From: Pycnococcus provasolii
Lineage: Eukaryota > Chlorophyta > Pseudoscourfieldiophyceae > Pseudoscourfieldiales
Assembly (NCBI GenBank): GCA_049487715.1
Contig: CP150548.1
Location: forward strand, 434,001-498,000
Length of the DNA stretch: 64,000 nucleotides
Reading direction: 5' to 3'
The translations under genes were made by a program, and so were the position numbers. Positions 19,502-31,845 of this stretch are shown one piece after another (the stretch's first letter is position 1; each line of letters begins with the position of its first letter). The notes below the pieces were generated by a model. The model was not told the DNA's origin and ran no database searches. It saw only the letters and a list, made by a program, of their open reading frames with translations.

Positions 19502-22500
19502 CGTACGGTGCGCAGCAGCAGCCTTACGGGGCGCAGCAGCCACAACAACACCAGCAATATGCAGCCTACGGTGCGCAGCAGCCGTACGGCGCGCAGCAGC
19601 AGACCCAGCAGACCCAGCAGCCTGTGGCGCCCGCACCGACGCAGCAGCGACCATCCGCCGCGTCGGCGCTACCGCCACCACCTCCGGCACAACCCAAGAA
19701 GTGCGTCGACAGGGCCGCAACGCTCGCTTTCTCGCCCACCGCGCCATACGTCGCCGCGGGGACCATGGCGGGGGCGATCGACATGTCCTTCACCACATCG
19801 AGCACACTCGAGATCTTCAAGGTGGACTTCGACGGCAGCACGGAGCTACCTCTCGCAGGCGCCGCCGTGCCTGCACCTGAGAGATTTCACAGGCTTGCGT
19901 GGGGAACGACGGGCATCGAGAGCGAGACACACTCGCTGGGCATCATCGCTGGTGGACTCGTCGATGGCACCGTGCTGCTGTACGACCCGTCCAAGGTGGT
20001 GGGAACCGCGACATCGTCCGACGACGCGAACGGCGACAGCGCAGCCAGCGGCGCGGTGGTGGCCAAGCTGAACCAGCACACTTCCGCCGTGCGTGGACTC
20101 GAGTTCAACGCGTTCAGCCCCAACTTGCTCGCATCCGGCGCCGCGGATAACGACTTGTGCATCTGGGACGTGGCCAACGTGAGCTCGCCGAGCCTGTACC
20201 CCGCGCTCAAGGGCGCGGCGTCCGACGGCGCAGCCTCCGTTGCTGGCGCCGAGACGTCGTTTCTCGCGTGGAATCGAAAGGTACAGCACATCCTTGCGTC
20301 CACGTCCACGTCGGGAACGACCGTCGTCTGGGACCTCAAGCGGCAGAAGCCCGTCATCAGCTTCAGCGACCCCAGCATGAAGCGGCGATGCTCGGCACTG
20401 CAGTGGAATCCTGATGTGGCTACGCAGCTCGTCGTCGCGAGCGACGACGACAGATCGCCGTCACTGCAGGTGTGGGACCTGCGCAACTCCATCAGTCCTC
20501 TGAAAGAGCTGCACGGGCACCACAAGGGTGTACTCTCCATGGCGTGGGGAGCTCCTGGCGACCCGAACATGTTGCTCACGAGTGGGAAGGACAACCGCAC
20601 GCTCTGCTGGGACATGTCGCATGGATCGGTGGTGGCGGAGAGCTCCGCGGGAAGCAACTGGAACTTCGACGTGAGGTGGAGCCCGCTCGTTCCCGGCATC
20701 CTGTCAACGGCATCGTTCGACGGGAAGGTGTGCATGTACAATCTCGAGGACTTTGGGCCGCCGCCGGCACGTGACGGGCAGCCCGCTCCCCAACGCCAAG
20801 CGCCGAAGTGGCTGAAGAGGCCGTGCGGCGCGACATTTGGCTTCGGCGGAAAGCTTGCGAGCTTTACGAATGTCACCCCCCCGCCGCAGCCGCAGCCGGA
20901 CGGAACGATGGTGGCGCAGCCCACGCGCGGCATTGCGAAGGTGCACAGCGTGTCGGTCACGGACGGCATGAACGGTCACGCTGCGACGCTGAAGGATATC
21001 ACGAAGGGAGGGGATCGCGAAGCACTTCGCAGCTTCTGCGCGAGCCGAGAGGCGGCGGGAGGGGATGACTCGGATACGTGGGCGTTCCTTCGAATGCTTT
21101 TCGAGGACGACGGGAGGCGAAAGCTTCTCGCATACCTGGGATATGAGCCGCCGGCGCCGGAGGGGCCATCCACCGCCACCGCCGCCGCGGGAGCAGCAGC
21201 CGATGCAGGTGGCGACACTAGCCCTGGCATCGTGCCGACGTCGGGCTCTGCTGATAACCTTGCCAATGGAGTTGCCAACATGGGCATTGCTGACGGAAGT
21301 ATTCCAACGTCCGACGGCTCAGACTTCTTCGACAATTTCCAGCCACCAACGCCGCCCGCGGCGGCGGCGGCGGCGGAGCCAGCTGCGCCGGCGGATGAGC
21401 CAGCTTCAAAGGAGACGGCGGCTGTTGCGCCGCCGGCGCCGGAGCCAGAGCTTGAGGCGGACGACGAAGTTTCGAAGAAGATTCGCCAGCGTCTGGTGGT
21501 TGGCGACTACGAGGCTGCCGTGAAGGAGTGCCTCGGCGCCTCGCCCCCACGCTACGCGGATGCACTTGTGCTAGCAGCGATGGGCGGCCCAGAGTTGTAC
21601 GCGAGCGCGGCTGACGAGTACCGCCGGCGAAATCCGAGCCGAAGCTACCTGCTCGTTGCGCAGAGTGTTGCCGAAGGCAAGCTCAGCCAGATGGTGCATG
21701 GCAAGCCGCCGTCGCAGTGGAAGGAGACGTTAAGCCTGCTGTGCACGTACGCCCCGAGCGACGAGTGGGCGGGACTGTGCGATGCCCTTGCCGATCGCCT
21801 ACTTGCTCACAACATGACGGACGCTGCCGTCCTGTGCTACCTCTGCGCCGGCTCCGTAGATGCGGCGGTCCGCGTGTGGTCTGCAGAACGGTCGAGTGCG
21901 CTGGAAAAGGCTGGAAAGCTAGGCGGATGCGCGATGAGCATTGAATTGCTCAAGGAGGTGTCCGTCAAGGCGGCGGTCTTCGCACACGCTTCTTCGAAGA
22001 GCCTCGCAGAATGCCCATCGTTGGCTCGTGTTGCGGAGAGGTGCGCGTTCGATCTCGCTGATCACGGCTCGCTCGGCGAAGCTCTCGATATCCTCGAGGC
22101 TATGCCAGGCGGCGGCAATTCCGTCGCCTCGGTTGGTCCCGGGAGCAGCGTGGAAGAGGACGTCACAGCGGTTGCGGCTGTGCGCGAGCGCATCAGCCGG
22201 GTGCTTCCTCCCACCGAGCTTGGGCAGCGTGGCGTGCGCTCTGTGCCTGTGCTTCCGTACACTCCGGTTAGTGTGCAGGTTGCTCAGGCATCTGTCGCGA
22301 AACGACCCACGCCCGTCTCCGCGCCGACACCAGCGGACTCAAGCATGGGAGAGTTGCTGGCGGCGGATGCCACTCCTACTGCCGTAGCAGCTCCCGCGTA
22401 CTCCACCGCGGCACCTTCTCCTGCAGCACCTGCAGCACAGCCGAGCTACGCGGCGGCGCAGCCTGCCCCGGCAGCGCCGCAGGCTGGCTACGGCATGGCT

Positions 22501-23292
22501 GCGCAGCAGCCACAGCGCTCACCTGCATACCAGCCGCAGCAACCGCAGCAGCCGGCGGCGGCGCCTCAGCAGTTCCAGCCGCAGCAGCCGGCGGCGCCTC
22601 AGCACTTCCAGCCGCAGCAGCCGGCGGCACCGCAGCACTTCCAGCCGCAGCAGCCGGCGGCGGCACCGCAGCACTTCCAGCCGCAGCAGCCGGCGGCGGC
22701 GCCTCAGCAGTTCCAGCCGCAGCAGCCGGCGGCACCGCAGCAGTTCCAGCCGCAGCAGCAAGCGGCACCGCAGCAGTTCCAAGCTCAGCAGCCGGCGGCA
22801 CCACAGCAGTTCCAAGCTCAGCCAGCGGCTGCTGGCCCACCTCCCTCCGTCTTCTCACCACCACCCACCGCTGCCGCCGCGGCCGCACCACCACCTGCAC
22901 AAGCCGCCCCTGCGACGCCACCACCACCACCCGGACCGCCCGCAAATGTTTCCATCACGAACGTGGATCAGTCAAAGGTTCCACCTGAGCTTAAAGGCGT
23001 CGCCGCTTCTCTGCGCCGTCTCTTTGACCACGTGAGTGCGTCGGCGGGACCAGCAAAACGTCGCGAGACAGAGGACACTTCGAAGAAGCTCGGGGCATTG
23101 ATGTGGAAGATGAACGAGGGACAGGTGAGCAGCAAGGTCGCGGCAAGCCTTATGGAACTCGGCCAGGCGATTGACGCGGGCGACTTTCAGAAGGCTTCGG
23201 CAATACAGGTCGCATTGACCACCAGCGACTGGGATGAGTGTGGACCCTGGCTGACCGCACTGAAGCGTCTTCTCAAGGCGATGCGGGCATGA
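19462..23292 (+). CDS. SEC31: COPII outer-coat protein Sec31
   Basis: Forms, with Sec13, the outer cage of ER-to-Golgi vesicles. The 1276-aa protein starts with a Gln-rich tract, then seven WD-type blades (residues ~80-433: NDLCIWDVANV, TVVWDLKRQKP, LQVWDLRNS, DNRTLCWDMSHG). An alpha-solenoid follows at ~670-870 (QRLVVGDYEAAVKECLG, DAALVLAAMGG-type helices), then a Pro/Gln repeat region (~970-1160) and a C-terminal helical domain (ELKGVAASLRRLFDHV...SKVAASLMELGQAIDAGDF) typical of Sec31. Unusually, the Gln-rich tract precedes the propeller, which in other Sec31 proteins begins near the N-terminus. The ATG at 19462 is the first in frame. No TGTAA was seen downstream. Confidence 0.93.
22537..22822 (+). 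repeat. 33-bp coding minisatellite in Sec31
   Basis: Eight or so units encode variants of QPQQPAAPQQF, with 3-bp length differences from extra GCG codons. High identity between neighbouring units suggests recent expansion. Confidence 0.8.
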
Positions 23293-23567
23293 GCCATTAG
23301 ATGTGTTATGGGAGAATGAGAGGAGCAAGTTGACTCGAAAAGGAAAAAGTATATACAAGTTGCACGAAATGAGGGGGGGAAATGAAATGATTTTGCTCAT
23401 TCAGTAATGAAATACTGGGTTTACTTTGTTGAACAGTCGTCCATTTCATGTCACAGCGCATTTGTACATGGCGCCGGTGATTTCGAAGGATCTCTGATTA
23501 GGGCGTGTTTCGTTGAAAGAACAGAGATCTTACACAATTGTCACACATTTTAGATAGTATGTTGTTG

Positions 23568-26236
23568 TCATGGCCAGATGCCAAGCTGCTCGAGCGTATC
23601 GTCGTTCGCAGCATCCTTGCACGGAGTTGTCGTTGCCGCGCCGGATGCATCCCCGCCCGTAAGCCATGCCTTCTTTGGGCGCTTGGGAGGACTCTGCACA
23701 GGCACTGGCGGCGATGGATCTGCCGAGCCCGAACCTCCTCGAGATGCACGCGAGCGCTTCGTACCTGCCGCCGTCGCTGCTGCCGCCGGTGCGGCGGCGG
23801 CGGCGGCCTTGGCAGACGCCTCGGTTGCCTTCTTCGCCTTCTTGCGTCCTTTGGCCTGCGAACCAGCACCTCCCACGGGCTGAGCCGCCTTCGGCGTGTG
23901 CGAACGTGTGTACACAACACGCTGACTTAGTTCTAGACCTTCGCCCCAAGACGTCTGTACTTGCGTTTCAGCAATCGGGGCGCGACGCGTCGGTCGCGTG
24001 CGCGGTGCCGGCGCGGAAAAGCGCGGAGGCGAGCTCGCGGACGTTGGGAAGCTCGTTCGGCGTTCGACAGCCCCGCCGGTTCGACGCTCCATCGCCTGCT
24101 GCAGCTCACGCGCGTCATCGAGCAGTTGCAGTGCAGAAGGCGAGGGGGGTGCCGCGGGTGCGGGTGGAGCGATGGCAGGCTTTGGCGTTGGCACAGGAGC
24201 TGGTGCTGGTGGTGCTGCTGCGGCCGGCATCGGGGCAGCTTCGAAGCCGTCGTCATCTTTCGCTTCAGCAATCTGCTGCTGTTCCAGGCGTCGTGAGAGC
24301 CAGAGCCCCTCCGCAGACACGAGAGTGTGCGTGCGAGCGCACTCTTCCAGCCATGACATGGTCACGCATGGAATGCCCCACTCAGCAGCCTTAATACACT
24401 TCTCCGAATCGGAGAGAGTCGGCACGACGAGAGCGGTACAACTCTTAGTGAGGCGGTCGGTGTATTTCATGCCAAGCAGGCTGCACAAGTCTGATATGGC
24501 ACCGCGCTCGGCGTCGGGATAGGCTGACGGACAGATACGCTGTGTGTGCAGTCGACTCTTCTCCCTTGCGCTTGTGCCCACGAGTGGCCGGAACAACGCG
24601 CTTGTCGTCGGGTCGTGCCTACGCCCGTCGAGCAGGCACCTTCGAAGCCACGCGGGCGACACCGCTTGCCAGCCCGGCGGAAGTGACGCGTTTGTCGTCT
24701 CCAGCATGGGCAGCACGGCGTACACCGCGGAGGCATCGTGCGGTACGCCGACGTCCAACCCGGCGCTTTGTCCGTGAGGGAGCGTGTCGATGCACGCCGC
24801 GCCGAGCGCACGTGCTATCATTGCGCAGGCTCCTCGCACGTCGGCGGTGTCGTTATTGCTGCACTTGCTCGGCTCGAGCATCTTTGCGCAAGCATCCACC
24901 GTTGCGTGCTGCGATGTCGACGACGACTGGGGCAGCAGCCGGAGAACTACCGCACATCCGCGTAGCACGCCAGAATGCTGCTGTTGACTTTGGCTGAGGT
25001 CGTCAAATGCAAGGCGAGGTGGCATGGTTCGCTGCGTGGCGGCGATGGCAGTTGGACTGCGTGTTGCCTTGGTGGTGGTGGTGGTAGTGGCGGTGGCGAT
25101 GGTGGCCTGCGTTCCACCAGCAGCATGTTGTTGCTGCGAAGGTTGTCTCTGCGACGCGCGGATCCCGCCAGCTGTATTACCGCCGCGTCGGCGCTGCGAA
25201 GCGCTGAGGGCAGTAGACTTTAATGTTGGCATGATGAGTTGTGGTGGTGGTGGTGGTAGTGCAGCTGCTGATTGTGGTGCTGCTTGTGGCTGTGGTGCTG
25301 CTTGTGTTGGCTGCGTTCGCAGCGTCGCTTGTGTCTGTGCTGGCTGCGGCTGCTGTCGCGTTATGATCGTTCGAGCTGCTGGTACGATGGGTGGCGGTGC
25401 ATTGAGATTGATGTATTGATGGCTCTGCCTCGCAGCCTGGATCGCCTTGGTTGCCATCTCACGCGGTCGCGAGTCCGTTTCCTCACACAGGCGCCACAGT
25501 TCCGCGCACCGCTTGACCCAGTGCAAGTTGACGACTGCTGCACCCGCCCCCACAACGGCGCGTAGCGCTGCGGCATCAGCCTCGCCCGCATTCGCATCTC
25601 CGATGACAGCGTGTGTGACGAGCGCGAGCTGAGCCGTTTCGTTCGGCGGGAGAGGTACCTTTGCTGAGGCACGCAGCACCGTTCCTCCGAGCGCAACGAG
25701 CCACCGCCGCGTGCGTTCGGCGTGCTCGTCCGACGGCTGGCAGACGACTCGGAAGGTGCACCCAGCGAAGGGAGGGTGCGACAAGCCAGCACGTCGATCG
25801 TCTGCTTTCGGCACGTCGGGGATGAGCACGTCGAGCGCGGAGTTGCCTTGGATTTGCTTTGGGGTGGTGGTGGCATGAGCTCTTCGTCGTTCGGCGCCGG
25901 CACGGCGTACGGCGCTTCGTCGACGCGTCGTCCTTGTTTGACGCATTCGTCAAGCCATGACGGGTACACGACGTACGGCATCGCCCCCTGCTCGCCGCCT
26001 GCGGTATCTGCGCGCCACTTGCGCGCCGCTTTCACCTTGTCCCCCTCGTCTCTGAGCGCGAGCAGGTGCGTGGTTTGTCTCGTGAGGTTTCCGTCATACG
26101 CACCGCCGAGTGACGTGACGGTTGTCTTTATGGACGAGCGCGCGTCGACTTGCAGGTGCGTGACGGTGACGACCAAAGAGGAGAGAAAAGATGACCCACG
26201 CTGATGCGGATGCGACGACGACATGGGAGGAGGCAT
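23568..26236 (-). CDS. multi-BRCT protein (TopBP1/Dpb11-like), one frame break
   Basis: Likely a phosphopeptide-binding scaffold of DNA-damage or replication-checkpoint control. BRCT1 is in one frame (26236 to ~25865: LVVTVTHLQVDARSSIKTTVTSLGGAYDGNLTRQTTHLLA...YPSWLDECVKQGRRV). BRCT2 (FAGCTFRVVCQPSDEHAERTRRWLVALGGTV), BRCT3 (SPAWLRRCLLDGRRHD) and BRCT4 (VPTLSDSEKCIKAAEWGIPCVTMSWLEECART) are in the -1-shifted frame that runs to the stop at 23568. The switch lies in or near a CCA-repeat tract (25861-25873); no intron of normal size fits. Between domains the protein is Gln/Ala/Pro-rich, and the C-terminus is basic. The frame break may be an assembly error at the repeat. TGTAA (minus) is at 23530-23534. 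Confidence 0.75.
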
Positions 26237-26808
26237 GATTGCTCAACAGCAGGAGATCTGCAAGCGGAGAATGAACGCCTGCTTTGCCGAAGCAGGCCGG
26301 GGAACGCGGGAGGGAAGGGGAGGGGAGGAAAACGCCCCCACAGCCCCCCAACGGATCTCTACTTCATCAAAAGGGGAAGCCTTGTGGTGCAATCGTGGAT
26401 CCCCCCCACTTCCACCTCCAGAGTCCAGGACACCTTTTTCCCAGTTTGCACCAGGACCGTTTCGAATGTTTCCTCCCCTCCCTTTTCTTCCTCTCCTCTC
26501 CGTTCTGGCTCTTGTCATGCTCGACGACGTCTTGCATCACACGGTGTGCTGATTCAGGTGGTACACTTTACTGGACCAACAAGAAAATTACCACTATACT
26601 TCCTACTTACCTTTATGACGAGGGCATCCCGAATGGCCGAATGCGACGTTGGCTTGGCTTTGCTTTTCAGAATCCATTTTTAAACCTTTACCTACCTTTA
26701 GTCTATAGTCTACTGTAGGACATAGTCACACAATACATATGTACAGTATGTACAAGAATAGGTCTGTGATACAGTACAATAATTAGTGAAATACTCAATC
26801 GTTATTCA
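26237..26808. other. intergenic, no gene seen
   Basis: It contains the upstream side of the BRCT gene and the 3' end of the NACHT gene. Sequence after 26690 is rich in GTCTA/TACTGTA/GTACAGTA words (TAGTCTATAGTCTACTGTAGG), which recur near many 3' ends in this window. Confidence 0.45.
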
Positions 26809-29020
26809 TCAGTCCAATTTCGGCGTCCCACACAAATGCAAGTTGCTCAGACAACCAGCCGCATCCGCGACTGTCAGCGCATGAGCGGTGGCACTCGTCG
26901 TGTGAAAGCACATCTGAACGACAGTGCGGTCACATTCGAATTCCGCGAAACTTGTGCCGAGGTTTCGGATATCGTACAGCGAGACGATGTTGCCACATCC
27001 AAAGGCGAGCCATGGCCGCGATGGTGAGACAGCACCACATCGCAAGCCGCGAGACATGTGCATGGCATGCATCATGCGTTCCCTGCGAAAGTCCCAAAAG
27101 CCCACGGAACCGTCGAAAGACGAGGTGACGAGAGTGGAGACGTCCGCGGCAACGTGAAGCATGCAGCTCGTGCATCGCGACGTGTGCTGTGGATGTCGAG
27201 CGGCGTCTGCGTCAATGCCATCGCTCTGGCCAGCAAGCTCGGTAATCTGACTTTCGGCGATCGACCAGATCTTCACCACGCCGTCAGACGCGCACGTGGC
27301 TAGAATCGCGTCGGCGGTGGCATTCGCCGGCAAGTCGGACATCGCGATGTGGGTCACGCGCTCTTCGTGTGCCTGCAGAGAGGTGATCTCCGGGCAGAGG
27401 CCACCCTCAGCCACGGAGGTGTTCCACAGCTTGACAACACCCTTCTTGTCGCCCGTCGCGGCGAGGTTGCCGTCGCCAGTCAGCGCGCACGAATAGATCG
27501 CGCTCGTGTGACCGTTGAGAAGAGCCTGCTCCTCCGCATCTGAGACGCTCCAAATGACAGCATTGTTGTCCTCGCACGTGGCGAGAACGTCAGACGAACC
27601 CCTGCACGAGGCACAGCTCGTCACAGCGGCGCTGTGGCCATGCAGTTGCTGCACTTCGCGTGTGCACGATTCATTGTACACGCGCAGCGTTGTGTCAACC
27701 AGAGCTGTTACCCACGAAGACGACGAGGGCACGTAGCAAATGCCATTCACCTGCTGCACGTCAATCTCCCAAGGCAGAGGTGCTAACATGCCCAAGTTTC
27801 CCGCCCTTTTCGCACGTCCATCTGAGGGTGCGCTTCTAGCCTCGCCGCCGCCGCCGCTCGCCTCGGCGGCGGCGGCAGCCGCGGCAGCGGCTCGATCAGG
27901 GCGCCACGAAGTTCGAACAATCTTCAGCGCGCGCATCTCTCCATCTTCAGGCGACGCGCGATCGAGTGCATCGCACGGCTCGCGCGTAACACACGGCCCA
28001 ATCTGCGACCACATTCGAATCGTGCGATCGTCGGATGCCGTCACAATCTCCGCGTCGCAAGGCGTGAGACTTATGGAATTGATTGGCGCGTCGTGACAGG
28101 GAAGCACACGCACCGTCGTGCACGTGGCAATGTCCCAAACGCGCACAGATCCGTCCTGCGACGCCGTGAACAAGTCGGAGCTGTTGCACGAAAATGCACA
28201 CGATGTCACCGGCCCGTTGTGTCCGAGGCAGATGCCCTTAACCACCGGGATTCGATCCGTGCTTGGTTCCCAAAGCGCCGCGCTGCCATCGTGGCTTGCC
28301 GTGGCTACGGTATCGGCGAAAGGGCTGTAGCATGAGCAAGCGACACAGGCGCTGTGCCCGCGCATCTGACCGAGCATGCGGCTTGCCTCGTTACGCACGC
28401 AGTGCCAGAGAGCCGCGGTACCATCCCAAGACGACGACAGTATCTGCATGCCGAGCGGCGAAAAGCTCACGCTCGTCACGCCGCCACCATGGCCCTTGAT
28501 TGTCTCCACGCACGTGTGCGTTTCCAGATCCCACATGCGCATCGTGCAGTCCGACGAGCCAGACACGAGCATAGATCCGTCGGCAGATATGGCACAGCAA
28601 GTCACGCGGTCCGTATGACCCTCCATTGTCGCGAGCACCTGGCCACCGGACGACAGATCCCATATCTTGATTGCACCGTCGTCCGACGCGGTGGCTGCCA
28701 CATCCACGCCACTCGACGTGTCGAGCGATCGATGGAATGCAATGCCGCGGATTGCACGGCGATGTCCACGCAATAGCAGAACTTCAACGCCTGAGGCGAG
28801 ATCCCAAACACGCGCGGTTCCATCGTCGGAAGCGGATATACAAAATCCGGTTGGCGTTGCCACGCAAGCCAACACCTGCTCGAGGTGGCCGCGCAGCACA
28901 CATTGGCAAGTCACGCGCGCGCGGAGTCGATTGGCGACAAGAAGGGAACACCGCGAGCACGCGCCCGTGTGCATGTCTATGGGAGGATCAGCCACGGGAA
29001 CGGGACCTGCAAAGGTGGAT

Positions 29021-29051
<31 letters not shown>

Positions 29052-31813
29052 CCTCAGCCTGCGATCGGCGTGCCCCGGCCGCTATCGCCATCGCACCCGC
29101 AAAGTGCTGCATGGCCAGTCGGCGTGGCAGGCTGTCATCCGCGTAGTTGTACGCGAGCTGAAGCACCTGGTCCGGCTGCCGGGCGATGGTGTTTAGATGC
29201 ACTCGAAGAAATGTTCGCATGTCGCGCATTTTCTCAACCATCGTCTGGCGTGCCCCACTTGCCCATTGGTGGAACTCGCGAACGAGATCTGACTCCTCGG
29301 TGGATGCACCGGGTGAGCTCGAATCGGGAAGTGGATACAACCTCGCTCGATCGCCCACCACAGCTCCGGGAGCGAGGGCGCGCCCCGTTGTCGTTGACGC
29401 GTCGAGCGTGCCGAGCATGGCATCCATGTCGCGGATGAGTTCCGCACCGAACCCCAGCAGCACCTTGCCCGCGACGAACGATAGGTCGGTGAACAGAGCG
29501 CAAAGCTTCTCAAAGCGGCGCATGAGAAGGAGCAAACGTGGGCCCTCGCGCACCGCCACGATAAGACGGTGATCCTCAAGGTCAGTCTCGGACATGTCCA
29601 TCGGCAGAGGCGCATGTTCAGGTGGATCGAGAACGTGTCCCATCCCCGCGAAAGCGATGCGCTCTGGACGACGGCCGTCGTTTCGCGTCAGGAAGTGTTG
29701 AGCTCGGCTGTGGCACGTTTTCAGCGTGGAGTCGTTCTCTCCCACGAAATGCTGGATCAGAATGCCGACGATGCGCTGCAGAGCGATGGGATGAGCGAGG
29801 CTGTATCGCTTATAAACGACGTCATGCGCAGTCGCGTGAGTCATTTGGATGACGCCGGATATGGGACCACGAATGACAAAGTGCAGGCGTCGCAGGAGGC
29901 GAGGGAGCACGATCGCGTCGAAGTGCTTCGGGGCCACGGGGGCGTGCGCGAGGCGGCAGAGATTCTTCAAGTCGGAAATTGCGAGTCCGCCGCGAACGAT
30001 TGCAAGACAAGAGAGCATCGTAGATACTGTCTCACGTCCGAAAAGGTGCTCTGCGTCGTCGAGTACAGATTCGAGAGCCTCGGATATGGTTACCGGGATA
30101 CGCTCCACATCCGATGGAGTCATCTTCACGTGCCACATGTGTGCCATCTCCTCGCTGATCAGAGAGCAGAACATCCCACGGCCCATGTCAAACTTCGACG
30201 TGAGCGCAGTTTGGTGCAGTTCGGGCAGCGTCGTGGAGGACAGCTTTAGAACACGTTGCGAAAATGCCTTGCGCTCGTGGTACGGCAGTGGCTCTAGCGG
30301 CACAGCGCAGGCAAATGCGCTGGGCGAGCCCATCTGGCTCGCCATCAGCTGAATTCGTCTCTGTCGTTCGTGAACCAATCGCGTCAGCGCCGAATTGGCG
30401 TAACCCCCCTGCAAATCCGCCGAAGCGCTGTCGTCCCCCTTCTGACCTCCTCCCTTGATCAAGTTGAATGTTCGCTTCGACACTTCCATGGCATTCTCGG
30501 CTGTTGGATTGGCGGCGGATTTGATTGAGGCGGCCTTCGATATCGCCTGTGCGGTATGTTCCGATGCACTGCTGCTACCGCCGCCGCCACCACCATGCTT
30601 CGGTAGCTCCGCGACGGACAGGATAAACTGCACGCCAAATGGCATTTCATCCTCGGGGGGAAGCCATGACAGGCACGCGGGATTGTCGATTTCATCATAC
30701 CCGTCGATGAGAATCGCAATGCGCCGGTTGCGTCTAGAAACGACAGCGCGGAGCATCGCGTGCAGCGTGAAAACGAGATCCTGCGCGTGACCAGGCAGAG
30801 AAATATTTGCGAGATCTGGGCAGTTTTCTGCAATCGCGAAGACGAGCGATCGCATCACGCTCTCAACACTTCGCGACGTGCCGCCCTTCACGCTCGCAAC
30901 GCCGACGAACAGGGAAATGATGACGATGTCTTCGACGTCGGAATACTCGTGCAGGAGATCGCGGCTGCATGCCATCATAATGGTGCTGCACCCCGATCCA
31001 GGTTTGCCGGTGAAAATGAGAACGGGCGGCCTCCCGAGCTTGACGCATCGCTTGATTGCACGCTCCTCGCCTCGTCGACGGAACATCATAGGCGTGATCG
31101 TGTGGCGCAACCCGAACATCGCCGGTGTTTCCAGCGCCACCGCACGGTGCAGTGTAATTGACGGGTCGATTTCCGCGTCGACTAAGTCCCAGATATCCTG
31201 CATCACCTTCTGTGCAAAGTCCCTCTCGAGGCTGCCGCAGTAACCTCGTGGCGATGCGCACGGCGCACATCCGAATTCTCCCATCGGAGCGCCACGAACG
31301 CCCAGCCGTGGACCGCTCGCCGTCACGTCGGGATGATTATCACCGAGTCCCTCGTTCCTTCGCACGGAAGACGCGTACGCCTTCTGTGCGGGCGTTGGCC
31401 GAAGCTCGCCAACGTACGTACACCTGTACGTGCGCACGTGTGTCGTTGGATGCGCGTATACCGCGCTGAACAGCTCCGCGACTCGTCCCACGTCGCCTTG
31501 CGAGGATGCGTAGAAATGCCGCGAGGCTGGCGTTCCCACAACGCTTGACTCGAACGTGCGATCTCGGGCGTAGACGAACGTGTGAAATGGCGCTTCTAGT
31601 TTCTCAACGCGTACCTTTGCATTATTCCCTCGCGCCGCAGCTTTCGCGGCAGCAGTCGCATGCTCCGCCTTAAGATCCAGTTCGCCGGGTTCTACCGTCT
31701 TCTTTTGATTGCGAGGTTGCAGCAGCGAGGATGTCGAGCTTCCCTTGAGACTTTTCTGGGAATTGAGCGATATTTTGCGCGTAGAATTCTCGGCGCCACC
31801 ACCTGCTTCGTTC

Positions 31814-31845
<32 letters not shown>

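Noticed and set aside
19161-19880. Open frames upstream of and overlapping Sec31
   Set aside because: They translate the Gln repeat and WD region out of frame; the Sec31 frame has clear homology.
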